From the NCBI GenBank assembly GCA_963402885.1, contig OY727094.1, positions 19,780,501 to 19,844,500 on the forward strand: a stretch of DNA of 64,000 bases, given 5' to 3'. The notes beneath the pieces are model-generated. The model was not told where the DNA came from. It ran no database searches and worked only from the letters and a program-made list of their open reading frames with translations. Origin of the DNA: Antedon bifida (Eukaryota; Echinodermata; Crinoidea; Comatulida; Antedonidae). This document shows positions 51,689-63,000 of the stretch, in pieces (the stretch's first letter is position 1; the number at the start of each line of letters is the position of its first letter). The position numbers and the translations under genes were made by a program.

Positions 51689-52240
51689 TAGGCCCAAAAG
51701 CTAGGCCCACAGTTTCAATTCTGACAGCGCTTGCCTAGGGCGATATTGCCTAGCAACCACCCTATACTGCTAGTGTTAAAATGATTTGTTCTTCATTAAG
51801 CGCACATTTAACTTATTTTAAAGATGTAAATCACTCTATATATCTTAATTTGTAATATATTTTACATATTATAATTTTTGTTAAAAATGATGATAGATGG
51901 ATATAGCCTAGCTAGCTAGGCCGAAGTCTAGTATTTAGTAAGCCTAGCTAGCTAGAGTACCTAGTAGCCTAGGCCTACTACTAATTAACTAGGCCTCTCT
52001 AGACTCTGCCATTGGCTAAGTCGATGGGCATTGCAAGGCCCTATATCAGGTAGTCCGTAAACAGTAGTCTTAGCCTATTGTAGGCATACCTTGTATTACT
52101 TAGTATGCCTTGTCTAGGCCTAGACTGGAATGCAGTGTTGGGTATTTTCAAAATATTGGATCAATTTACATAGGACGTCCTGTTGAAGTAATTTTAATTT
52201 GGCATAATAAATGCAATAGGCCTAGGCTAATAGTTAGTAG
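51689..52240. repeat. CTAG/AGGCCT-rich block (left, 3.1-kb element)
   Basis: CTAG and AGGCCT words cluster at 51689-51740 and densely at 51905-52130. They are the same kind of sequence as in the Harbinger element at 1-4561, although the two transposons have different ends. Confidence 0.65.
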
Positions 52241-52293
52241 TCAATATTAGATACTGTATATATTTTAATATCATTTATTTATCTTTCTATTAG

Positions 52294-52592
52294 TATTGGT
52301 TTAGACAGCTGAACAAATGTTTGGTGAATATTATATGCCTCCACTACCGTCCTAGTTACATGGAATGCTGCTGTTGGTCAGGTAAGTTATTAATAAGATA
52401 AAAATACCGCTATTATCTGTACTGTCTTTCAGTTGTAAAGCTGTTTGGATGTAATTTAACATTATTTAAATATTTTTTTTTTAGATACAATTGCTAACAA
52501 ACCTGGATGGAGCACAATAATCATGCAGAGAGAAACAGGACTATCAAAACAATTGTATACGTTTTAGCAAGTTGTACTTGTGTAGTAATAAA
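52294..52592 (+). pseudogene. Exon-like remnant, possible decayed transposon gene
   Basis: An acceptor (TTTCTATTAG) precedes an 88-bp segment, 52294-52381, that ends in a perfect donor G|GTAAGT. A T-rich acceptor (TTTTTTTTTTAG) starts a second segment at 52485, and an AATAAA follows at 52587-52592. One frame stays open across the predicted splice and ends at TAG (52565-52567), about 57 codons in all, with no convincing start. Its tail (ANKPGWST...RETGLSKQL) is faintly reminiscent of the PGSTHDS region of HARBI1-like transposases, but the aspartate is absent and the resemblance may be chance. It may only be a transcribed non-coding remnant. Confidence 0.25.
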
Positions 52593-53330
52593 TGAAAATA
52601 AGAAAATTAATATAAAAACCACATATGAAACTTTTTAAATTACTCTATTGTTTTATTCAAAAACAGTAAATAAATAAATTCAAATACCATATTACTGTAG
52701 TACATTCATGTTCAGATCACAGCATTCTGTCCAACTTTTATTTAGATAAATAATTCCTGACTGAAATATATATTATATACAATTGTCATCAAAATAAATA
52801 GTTTTGTTACTTAAAGATGGTCATCATGTCTTGAATTATTTATGTCCAATTCTCAATTCTGCAGTTTATACTCTGATAAGTTTGCAACCACAGCTCCAAC
52901 AATGAAAATAGTAGTATAGTCCTAATAACAGTATTTAATTTAATCAGTCTCTAAACAATGTTGATGCCTTGCTGACTTGAAAATCTGTGTAGATAAAAAA
53001 AAGGTAATTTACAATAAATATTGGAAATTAATAATTACTGTATTATTGTTTTTTTTATATTTTCCTGTGAAATTACCTTTTATAATCAATATTTCTTTTG
53101 AACATATTTTTCTTATTTCTCTGTTTTTTGTTTGCTTTGCTATATTTATTTGTTTGTTTTATGTATTTATATGAGGGCCCCTTGAATTATGGTCATCATG
53201 CATACTGTATGCTGTTTAGGTTCACCATTTAACAAAAATAAATAAAACATTTGAAATAATTATATATAAGGTAGTGCACTATTTAAATGTGATATCTCAT
53301 TTTAAATTTAATGGAACACAGATCTTCAAT
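52593..53330. other. AT-rich interior of 3.1-kb element
   Basis: No gene supported apart from the weak minus-strand remnant at 52853-52921. A plus-strand reading frame at 52977-53174 encodes only a low-complexity hydrophobic peptide (runs of L, F, I) from AT-rich DNA and is not called. Confidence 0.5.
52853..52921 (-). pseudogene. Short remnant resembling a transposase C-terminus
   Basis: Between two stops, the minus strand encodes DYTTIFIVGAVVANLSEYK and a few more residues. This recalls YYIVGALLTNCHSCLY at the C-terminal end of the intact Harbinger transposase in this window. With only 22 codons the match is suggestive at best. If real, the 3.1-kb element is a deletion derivative of a Harbinger transposon with its transposase on the minus strand. 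Confidence 0.22.
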
Positions 53331-53912
53331 TAAATAGCTAGTAGAAGGCAGGCTATTGCTCTACTCTAGTCTAGTAGTAGGAACTAGATGGACAAGGTTG
53401 CAGCTAGCTAGGTTAGGCCTAGTTTTTTTAAAATTTAATCATCATATTATTATTATTATGAATCAACCTACTGTAACAGATCAATTAATAACAAATGATG
53501 CATCCATTTTTTTAAACAAAATATAAAAAAGTACTACTAGGCCTAGTACTAGCCCTTTGGATAGTAGCACTACTACTAGTAGTAGCAGTAGTAGAAGGAG
53601 TCTGCCTAGAATCCTCCTATATATAATATAGGCCTAGTAGTTAGCTAGGGCCTAGGCTAGTCTAGATCTAAAGAAAAGAGTAGACAGTAGTTACTACTGG
53701 AACTAGCCTAGGCCTAGGTAATAGGCCATATTTTTAGTGAAATTAGTGTAGGCCTAGGACTATAGGTAGAATAGTGGGTAGGAATACTAGGCCTAGATAG
53801 TAGTTGCGCCTAGGCTAGTCTAGGTAGGCCTAGAGAGAGGTAGGCTAGGCCAACAAGGTAGGCCTACTACTACTACTACTAGGCTAGCCAGCTAGGCATA
53901 TGCTAGGCCTGA
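53331..53912. repeat. CTAG/AGGCCT-rich block (right, 3.1-kb element)
   Basis: Dense CTAG, CCTAGG and AGGCCTA words plus TAGTAG and TACTAC microsatellites (about 53571-53595 and 53862-53880). It is the counterpart of 51689-52240. Confidence 0.7.
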
Positions 53913-54240
53913 AGTTCGCCTTAAAATTCAATTTCTTTACATGAAATTCAAATAAAATTACACAAGAGTCTTCTTTAAATATTCAAGACTTACTTTGTTT
54001 TCCAATAATTTCATTTATGCTTCTGGTTTAATGGCAAAATTGGTTGTTTTATGTTACTATTTATTCATCAGGCATCTGTCACACACGTGTACATGTACTG
54101 TGTGTAGAATCTGTAATCTGACCTCTAGTTGAACTTGTGCAGGGTAAATTATACCCTGGACGCGTAGTACGCGAATGCAATGCTAGCGTGTTTAGAACAA
54201 GTTTAGAAGGAAACATCATGGACCACCTAGCTGCTGTAAT
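53913..54240. other. Non-repetitive right interior of 3.1-kb element
   Basis: No open reading frame or recognised signal. It is slightly more GC-rich with several CpG dinucleotides around 54160-54190 (GGACGCGTAGTACGCG). Nothing further seen. Confidence 0.4.
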
Positions 54241-54389
54241 TTTCCATGGCTTAATCCAGGACTAGTTAGTCCAGGTTTCATGAATACCATATTAAAGATA
54301 GTCCAGGATTATCCTTAGTCCTGGACTAGATAGTCCAGGACTAAGGATAGTCCAGGACTAAAGATAGTCCCCTTTCATGAATACCAGCC
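54241..54389 (-). repeat. Right terminal region with duplicated end and AGTCCAGG cluster
   Basis: The TIR tail TTCATGAATACCA occurs at 54374 and again inside at 54277 (97 bp apart). Several AGTCCAGG words lie between. This mirrors the duplicated left end. Confidence 0.8.
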
Positions 54390-56269
54390 TTTGATGTTTT
54401 TGTGTAACCAAGTTTCATCGAAATCCTCAAAATGGTCTAAAACGTCTCCATATGCGATTTGAAGCTATTCTAAGCACTTTGGTGTTTTTATGTTTACAAG
54501 TTTTTTCGAAAATCACAAAATGCTCTAAAATGTCTCAAAATGCGATTTGAAGCTATTCTAAGCACTTTGATGTTTTGTGTGAAAAGTTTTGTCGAAATGC
54601 TCAAAATGGTCTAAAACGGTTTTTAATGTGATTTTAAGCACTTTGATGTTTTTGTGTAACCAAGTTTCATCGAAATCCTCAAAATGATCTAAAACGTCTC
54701 CAAATGCGATTTGAAGCTATTCTAAGCACTTTGGTGTTTTTATGTTAACAAGTTTTTTCGAAAATCACAAAATGCTCTAAAATGTCTCCAAATGCGATTT
54801 GAAGCTATTCTAAGCACTTTGGTGTTTTTATGTTAACAAGTTTTTTCGAAAATCACAAAATGGTCTAAAACGTCTCCAAATGCGATTTGAAGCTATTCTA
54901 AGCACTTTGGTGTTTTTATGTTAACAAGGTTTTTCGAAAATCACAAAATGGTCTAAAACGTCTACAAATGCGATTTGAAGCTATTCTAAGCACTTTGGTG
55001 TTTTTATGTTAACATGTTTTTTCGAAAATCACAAAATGGTCTAAAATGTCTCCAAATGCGATTTGAAGCTATTCTAAGCACTTTGGTGTTTTTATGTTAA
55101 CAAGTTTTTTCGAAAATCACAAAATGGTCTAAAACGTTTTTAAATACGATATTAAGCTATTTTGTGCTCTTTGATGTTTTTGTGTAAAAAATGTTTGTCG
55201 AAATGCTCAAAATGGTCTAAAACGTTTTTAAATACGATATTAAGCTATTTTGTGTCCTTTTATGTTTTTGTGTGAAAAGTTTAATCGAAATGCTCAAAAT
55301 GGTCTAAAACGGTTTCTAATGTGAATTTAAGCACTTTGATGTTTTTGTGTAACCAAGTTTTTTTGAAAATCACAAAATGGTCTAAAACGTCTCCAAATGC
55401 GATTTGAAGCTATTCTGTACACTTTGATATTTTTATGTTAAAAAGTTTTTTCGAAATTCACAAAATGGTCTAAAACGTCTCCAAATGCGATTTGAAGCTA
55501 TTCTTAGCACTTTGGTGTATAAATGTTTAACAAGTTTTTTGGAAAATCACAAAATGGTCTAAAACGTCTCCAAATGCGATTTGAAGCTATTTTTAGCACT
55601 TTCGTGTTTTTATGTTAACAAGTTTTTCGAAAATCACAAAATGGTCTAAAACGTCTCCAAATGCGATTTGAAGCTATTCTAAGCACTTTGATGTTTTTAT
55701 GTTAACAAGTTTTTTCGAACATCACAAAATGGTCTAAAACGTCTCCAAATGCGATTTGAAGCTATTCTAAGCACTTTGGTGTTTTTATGTTAACAAGTTT
55801 TTTCGAAAATCACAAAATGGTCTAAAACGTCTCCAAATGCGATTTGAAGCTATTCTAAGCACTTTGGTGTTTTTATGTTAACAAGTTTTTTCGAAAATCA
55901 CAAAATGGTCTAAAATGTCTCCAAATGCGATTTGAAGCTATTCTGTAAACTTTGATGTTTTGTGTGAAAAGTTTTGTCGAAATGTTCAAAATGGTCTAAA
56001 ACGGTTTCTAATGTGATTTTAAGCACTTTGATGTTTTTGTGTAACCAAGTTTCATCGAAATCCTCAAAATGGTCTAAAACGTCTCCAAATGCGATTTGAA
56101 GCTATTCTAAGCACTTTGTTGTTTTTATGTTAACAAGTTTTTTCGAAAATCACAAAATGGTCTAAAACGTCTCCAAATGCGATTTGAAGCTATTCTAAGC
56201 ACTTTGGTGTTTTTATGTTAACAAGTTTTTTCGAAAATCACAAAATGGTCTAAAATGTCTCCAAATGCG

Positions 56270-58900
56270 ATTTAAAGCTATTCTGTACACTTTGATGTTT
56301 TGTGTGAAAAATGTTTGTCGAAATGCTCAAAATGGTCTAAAACGTTTTTAAATACGATATTAAGCTATTTTGTGCTCTTTGATGTTTTTGTGTGAAAAAT
56401 TTTTGTCGAAATGCTCAAAATGGTCTAAAACGTTTTTAAATACGATATTAAGCTATTTTGTGCCCTTTGATGTTTTTGTGTGAAAAGTTTTATCGAAATG
56501 CTCAAAATGGTCTAAAACGGTTTCTAATGTGATTTTAAGCACTTTGATGTTTTTGTGTAACCAAGTTTCATCGAAAATCACAAAATGGTCTAAAATGTCT
56601 CCAAATGCGATTTGAAGCTATTCTAAGCACTTTGGTGTTTTTTTGTTAACATGTTTTTTCGAAAATCACAAAAAGGTCTAAAACGTCTCCAAATGCGATT
56701 TGAAGCTATTCTAAGCACTTTGGTGTTTTTATGTTAACAAGGTTTTTCGAAAATCATAAAATGGTCTAAAATGTCTAAAAATGCGATTTGAAGCTATTCT
56801 AAGCACTTTGGTGTTTTTATGTTAACTAGTTTTTTCAAAAATCACAAAATGGTCTAAAACGTCTCCAAATGCGATTTGAAGCTATTCTAAGCACTTTGGT
56901 GTTTTTATGTTAACATATTTTTTCGAAAATCACAAAATGGTCTAAAATGTCTCCAAATGCGATTTGAAGCTATTCTAAGCACTTTGGTGTTTTTATGTTA
57001 ACAAGTTTTTTCGAAAATCACAAAATGGTCTAAAATGTCTCCAAATGCGATTTGAAGCTATTCTGTACACTTTGGTGTTTTTATGTTAACAAGTTTTTTC
57101 GAAAATCACAAAATGTTCTAAAACGTCTCCAAATGCGATTTGAAGCTATTATAAGCACTTTGGTGTTTTTATGTTAACAAGGTTTTTCGAAAATCACAAA
57201 ATGGTCTAAAATGACTAAAAATGCGATTTGAAGCTATTCTAAGCACTTTGGTGTTTTTATGTTAACAAGTTTTTTCAAAAATCACAAAATGGTCTAAAAC
57301 GTCTCCAAATGCGATTTGAAGCTATTCTAAGCACTTTGATGTTTTTATGTTAACAAGTTTTTTTGAAAATCACAAAATGGTCTAAAACGTCTCCAAATGC
57401 GATTTGAAGCTATTCTAAGCACTTCGGTGTTTTTATGTTAACATATTTTTTCGAAAATCACAAAATGGTCTAAAATGTCTCCAAATGCGATTTGAAGCTA
57501 TTCTGTACACTTTGATGTTTTGTGTGAAAATTTTTTGTCGAAATGCTCAAAATGGTCTAAAACGGTTTCTAATGTGATTTTAAGCATTTTGATATTTTTG
57601 TGTAACCAAGTTTTTTTGAAAATCACAAAATGGTCTAAAACGTCTCCAAATGCGATTTGAAGCAATTCTAAGCACTTTGGTGTTTTTATGTTAACAAGTT
57701 TTTTCGAAAATCACAAAATGGTCTAAAATGTCTCCAAATGCGATTTGAAGCTATTCTGTACACTTTGATGTTTTGTGTGAAAAGTTTTGTCGAAATGTTC
57801 AAAATGGTCTAAAACGGTTTCTAATGTGATTTTAAGCACTTTGATGTTTTTGTGTAACCAAGTTTCATCGAAATCCTCAAAATGGTCTAAAACGTCTCCA
57901 AATGCGATTTGAAGCTATTCTAAGCACTTTGGTGTTTTTATGTTAACAAGTTTTTTCGAAAATCACAAAATGCTCTAAAATGTCTCCAAATGCGATTTGA
58001 AGCTATTCTAAGCACTTTGGTGTTTTTATGTTAACAAGTTTTTTCGAAAATCACAAAATGGTCTAAAACGTCTCCAAATGCGATTTGAAGCTATTCTAAG
58101 CACTTTGGTGTTTTTATGTTAACAAGTTTTTTCGAAAATCACAAAATGGTCTAAAACGTCTCCAAATGCGATTTGAAGCTATTCTAAGCACTTTGGTGTT
58201 TTTATGTTAACAAGTTTTTTCGAAAATCACAAAATGGTCTAAAATGTCTCCAAATGCGATTTTATGTGAAAAGTTTTGTCGAAATGCTCAAAATGGTCTA
58301 AAACGGTTTCTAATGTGATTTTAAGCACTTTGATGTTTTTGTGTAACCAAGTTTCATCGAAATCCTCAAAATGGTCTAAAACGTCTCCAAATGCGATTTG
58401 AAGCTATTCTAAGCACTTTGGTGTTTTTATGTTAACAAGTTTTTTCGAAAATCACAAAATGGTCTAAAACGTTTTTAAATACGATATTAAGCTATTTTGT
58501 GCACTTTGATGTTTTTGTGTGAAAAATTTTTGTCGAAATGCTTAAATTGGTCTAAAACGTTTTTAAATACGATATTAAGCTATTTTTGTGCCCTTTGATG
58601 TTTTTGTGTGAAAAGTTTTATCGAAATGCTCAAAATGGTCTAAAACTGTTTCTAATGTGATTTTAAGCACTTTGATGTTTTTGTGTAACCAAGTTTCATC
58701 GAAATCCTCAAAATGGTCTAAAACGTCTCCAAATGCGATTTGAAGCTATTCTAAGCACTTTGGTGTTTTTATGTTAACAAGTTTTTTCGAAAATCACAAA
58801 ATGCTCTAAAATGTCTCCAAATGCGATTTGAAGCTATTCTAAGCACTTTGGTGTTTTTATGTTAACAAGTTTTTTCGAAAATCACAAAATGGTCTAAAAC
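56270..58900 (+). repeat. Long higher-order block, copy 1 (partner about 60398-63000)
   Basis: Offset 4128 at the AAAAATGTTTGTCG marker (copies begin near 56307 and 60435). It becomes 4216 at AGCTATTATAAGCAC (57144/61360), ATGCGATTTTATGTG (58254/62470) and AGCTATTTTTGTGCCC (58578/62794). The 88-bp change equals one A monomer, present near 60830-60920 and missing here. Confidence 0.82.
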
Positions 58901-60397
58901 GTCTCCAAATGCGATTTGAAGCTATTCTGTACACTTTGATATTTTTATGTTAAAAAGTTTTTTCGAAATTCACAAAATGGTCTAAAACGTCTCCAAATGC
59001 GATTTGAAGCTATTCTTAGCACTTTGGTGTATAAATGTTTAACAAGTTTTTTGGAAAATCACAAAATGGTCTAAAACGTCTCCAAATGCGATTTGAAGCT
59101 ATTTTTAGCACTTTCGTGTTTTTATGTTAACAAGTTTTTCGAAAATCACAAAATGGTCTAAAACGTCTCCAAATGCGATTTGAAGCTATTCTAAGCACTT
59201 TGATGTTTTTATGTTAACAAGTTTTTTCGAACATCACAAAATGGTCTAAAACGTCTCCAAATGCGATTTGAAGCTATTCTAAGCACTTTGGTGTTTTTAT
59301 GTTAACAAGTTTTTTCGAAAATCACAAAATGGTCTAAAACGTCTCCAAATGCGATTTGAAGCTATTCTAAGCACTTTGGTGTTTTTATGTTAACAAGTTT
59401 TTTCGAAAATCACAAAATGGTCTAAAATGTCTCCAAATGCGATTTGAAGCTATTCTGTACACTTTGATGTTTTGTGTGAAAAGTTTTGTCGAAATGTTCA
59501 AAATGGTCTAAAACGGTTTCTAATGTGATTTTAAGCACTTTGATGTTTTTGTGTAACCAAGTTTCATCGAAATCCTCAAAATGGTCTAAAACGTCTCCAA
59601 ATGCGATTTGAAGCTATTCTAAGCACTTTGGTGTTTTTATGTTAACAAGTTTTTTCGAAAATCACAAAATGCTCTAAAATGTCTCAAAATGCGATTTGAA
59701 GCTATTCTAAGCACTTTGGTGTTTTTATGTTAACAAGTTTTTTCGTGAATCATAAAATGGTCTAAAACGTCTCCAAATGCGTTTTGAAGCTATTCTAAGC
59801 ACTTTGGTGTTTTTATGTTAACAAGTTATTTCGAAAATCACAAAATGGTCTAAAACGTATCCAAATGCGATTTGAAGCTATTCTAAGCACTTTGGTGTTT
59901 TTATGTTAACAAGTTTTTTCGTGAATCATAAAATGGTCTAAAACGTCTCCAAATGCGTTTTGAAGCTATTCTAAGCACTTTGGTGTTTTTATGTTAACAA
60001 GTTATTTCGAAAATCACAAAATGGTCTAAAACGTATCCAAATGCGATTTGAAGCTATTCTAAGCACTTTGGTGTTTTTATGTTAACAAGTTTTTTTGAAA
60101 ATCACAAAATGGTCCAAAACGTCTCCAAATGCGATTTGAAGCCATTCTAAGCACTTTGGTGTTTTTATGTTAACAAGTTATTTCGAAAATCACAAAATGG
60201 TCTAAAATGTCTCCAAATGCGATTTGAAGCTATTCTAAGCACTTTGTTGTTTTTATGTTAACAAGTTTTTTCGAAAATCACAAAATGGTCTAAAACGTCT
60301 CCAAATGCGATTTGAAGCTATTCTAAGCACTTTGGTGTTTTTATGTTAACAAGTTTTTTCGAAAATCACAAAATGGTCTAAAATGTCTCCAAATGCG

Positions 60398-63000
60398 ATT
60401 TAAAGCTATTCTGTACACTTTGATGTTTTGTGTGAAAAATGTTTGTCGAAATGCTCAAAATGGTCTAAAACGTTTTTAAATACGATATTAAGCTATTTTG
60501 TGCTCTTTGATGTTTTTGTGTGAAAAATTTTTGTCGAAATGCTCAAAATGGTCTAAAACGTTTTTAAATACGATATTAAGCTATTTTGTGCCCTTTGATG
60601 TTTTTGTGTGAAAAGTTTTATCGAAATGCTCAAAATGGTCTAAAACGGTTTCTAATGTGATTTTAAGCACTTTGATGTTTTTGTGTAACCAAGTTTCATC
60701 GAAAATCACAAAATGGTCTAAAATGTCTCCAAATGCGATTTGAAGCTATTCTAAGCACTTTGGTGTTTTTTTGTTAACATGTTTTTTCGAAAATCACAAA
60801 AAGGTCTAAAACGTCTCCAAATGCGATTTGAAGCTATTCTAAGCACTTTGGTGTTTTTATGTTAACAAGTTTTTTCGAAAATCACAAAATGGTCTAAAAC
60901 GTCTCCAAATGCGATTTGAAGCTATTCTAAGCACTTTGGTGTTTTTATGTTAACAAGGTTTTTCGAAAATCATAAAATGGTCTAAAATGTCTAAAAATGC
61001 GATTTGAAGCTATTCTAAGCACTTTGGTGTTTTTATGTTAACTAGTTTTTTCAAAAATCACAAAATGGTCTAAAACGTCTCCAAATGCGATTTGAAGCTA
61101 TTCTAAGCACTTTGGTGTTTTTATGTTAACATATTTTTTCGAAAATCACAAAATGGTCTAAAATGTCTCCAAATGCGATTTGAAGCTATTCTAAGCACTT
61201 TGGTGTTTTTATGTTAACAAGTTTTTTCGAAAATCACAAAATGGTCTAAAATGTCTCCAAATGCGATTTGAAGCTATTCTGTACACTTTGGTGTTTTTAT
61301 GTTAACAAGTTTTGTCGAAATGTTCAAAATGGTCTAAAACGTCTCCAAATGCGATTTGAAGCTATTATAAGCACTTTGGTGTTTTTATGTTAACAAGGTT
61401 TTTCGAAAATCACAAAATGGTCTAAAATGACTAAAAATGCGATTTGAAGCTATTCTAAGCACTTTGGTGTTTTTATGTTAACAAGTTTTTTCAAAAATCA
61501 CAAAATGGTCTAAAACGTCTCCAAATGCGATTTGAAGCTATTCTAAGCACTTTGATGTTTTTATGTTAACAAGTTTTTTTGAAAATCACAAAATGGTCTA
61601 AAACGTCTCCAAATGCGATTTGAAGCTATTCTAAGCACTTCGGTGTTTTTATGTTAACATATTTTTTCGAAAATCACAAAATGGTCTAAAATGTCTCCAA
61701 ATGCGATTTGAAGCTATTCTGTACACTTTGATGTTTTGTGTGAAAATTTTTTGTCGAAATGCTCAAAATGGTCTAAAACGGTTTCTAATGTGATTTTAAG
61801 CATTTTGATATTTTTGTGTAACCAAGTTTTTTTGAAAATCACAAAATGGTCTAAAACGTCTCCAAATGCGATTTGAAGCAATTCTAAGCACTTTGGTGTT
61901 TTTATGTTAACAAGTTTTTTCGAAAATCACAAAATGGTCTAAAATGTCTCCAAATGCGATTTGAAGCTATTCTGTACACTTTGATGTTTTGTGTGAAAAG
62001 TTTTGTCGAAATGTTCAAAATGGTCTAAAACGGTTTCTAATGTGATTTTAAGCACTTTGATGTTTTTGTGTAACCAAGTTTCATCGAAATCCTCAAAATG
62101 GTCTAAAACGTCTCCAAATGCGATTTGAAGCTATTCTAAGCACTTTGGTGTTTTTATGTTAACAAGTTTTTTCGAAAATCACAAAATGCTCTAAAATGTC
62201 TCCAAATGCGATTTGAAGCTATTCTAAGCACTTTGGTGTTTTTATGTTAACAAGTTTTTTCGAAAATCACAAAATGGTCTAAAACGTCTCCAAATGCGAT
62301 TTGAAGCTATTCTAAGCACTTTGGTGTTTTTATGTTAACAAGTTTTTTCGAAAATCACAAAATGGTCTAAAACGTCTCCAAATGCGATTTGAAGCTATTC
62401 TAAGCATTTTGGTGTTTTTATGTTAACAAGTTTTTTCGAAAATCACAAAATGGTCTAAAATGTCTCCAAATGCGATTTTATGTGAAAAGTTTTGTCGAAA
62501 TGCTCAAAATGGTCTAAAACGGTTTCTAATGTGATTTTAAGCACTTTGATGTTTTTGTGTAACCAAGTTTCATCGAAATCCTCAAAATGGTCTAAAACGT
62601 CTCCAAATGCGATTTGAAGCTATTCTAAGCACTTTGGTGTTTTTATGTTAACAATTTTTTTCGAAAATCACAAAATGGTCTAAAACGTTTTTAAATACGA
62701 TATTAAGCTATTTTGTGCACTTTGATGTTTTTGTGTGAAAAATTTTTGTCGAAATGCTTAAATTGGTCTAAAACGTTTTTAAATACGATATTAAGCTATT
62801 TTTGTGCCCTTTGATGTTTTTGTGTGAAAAGTTTTATCGAAATGCTCAAAATGGTCTAAAACGGTTTCTAATGTGATTTTAAGCACTTTGATGTTTTTGT
62901 GTAACCAAGTTTTTTTGAAAATCACAAAATGGTCTAAAACGTCTCCAAATGGGATTTGAAGCTATTCTGTACACTTTGATGTTTTTATGGTAACAAGTTT
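60398..63000 (+). repeat. Long higher-order block, copy 2 (partner 56270-58900)
   Basis: As its partner but with one additional A monomer. Near 61310 there is also an A-to-D switch within a monomer (AACAAGTTTTGTCGAAATG), where the partner has the ordinary A sequence. The right boundary is approximate. Confidence 0.8.

Larger units (their letters stand above)
51293..54389. mobile_element. 3.1-kb non-autonomous DNA transposon with TIRs
   Basis: The ends are inverted copies: GGCTGGTATTCATGAAAGGG on the left and CCCCTTTCATGAATACCAGCC on the right. The match continues to about 39 bases with one mismatch (ACTAACTTT against ACTATCTTT). Satellite flanks give a TTT duplication (51290-51292 and 54390-54392). 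The undisturbed paralogues at about 56021 and 59533 read AAGCACTTTGATG, confirming the insertion. No intact transposase is present. Possible decayed exons lie at 52294-52592 (+) and 52853-52921 (-). It looks Harbinger-like in TIR style and 3-bp duplication, but TTT is not the usual TWA, so the superfamily is uncertain. Confidence 0.85.

Noticed and set aside
52977..53174. 65-residue hydrophobic plus-strand frame
   Set aside because: Low-complexity L/F/I-rich translation of AT-rich transposon interior; no domain or expression signal.
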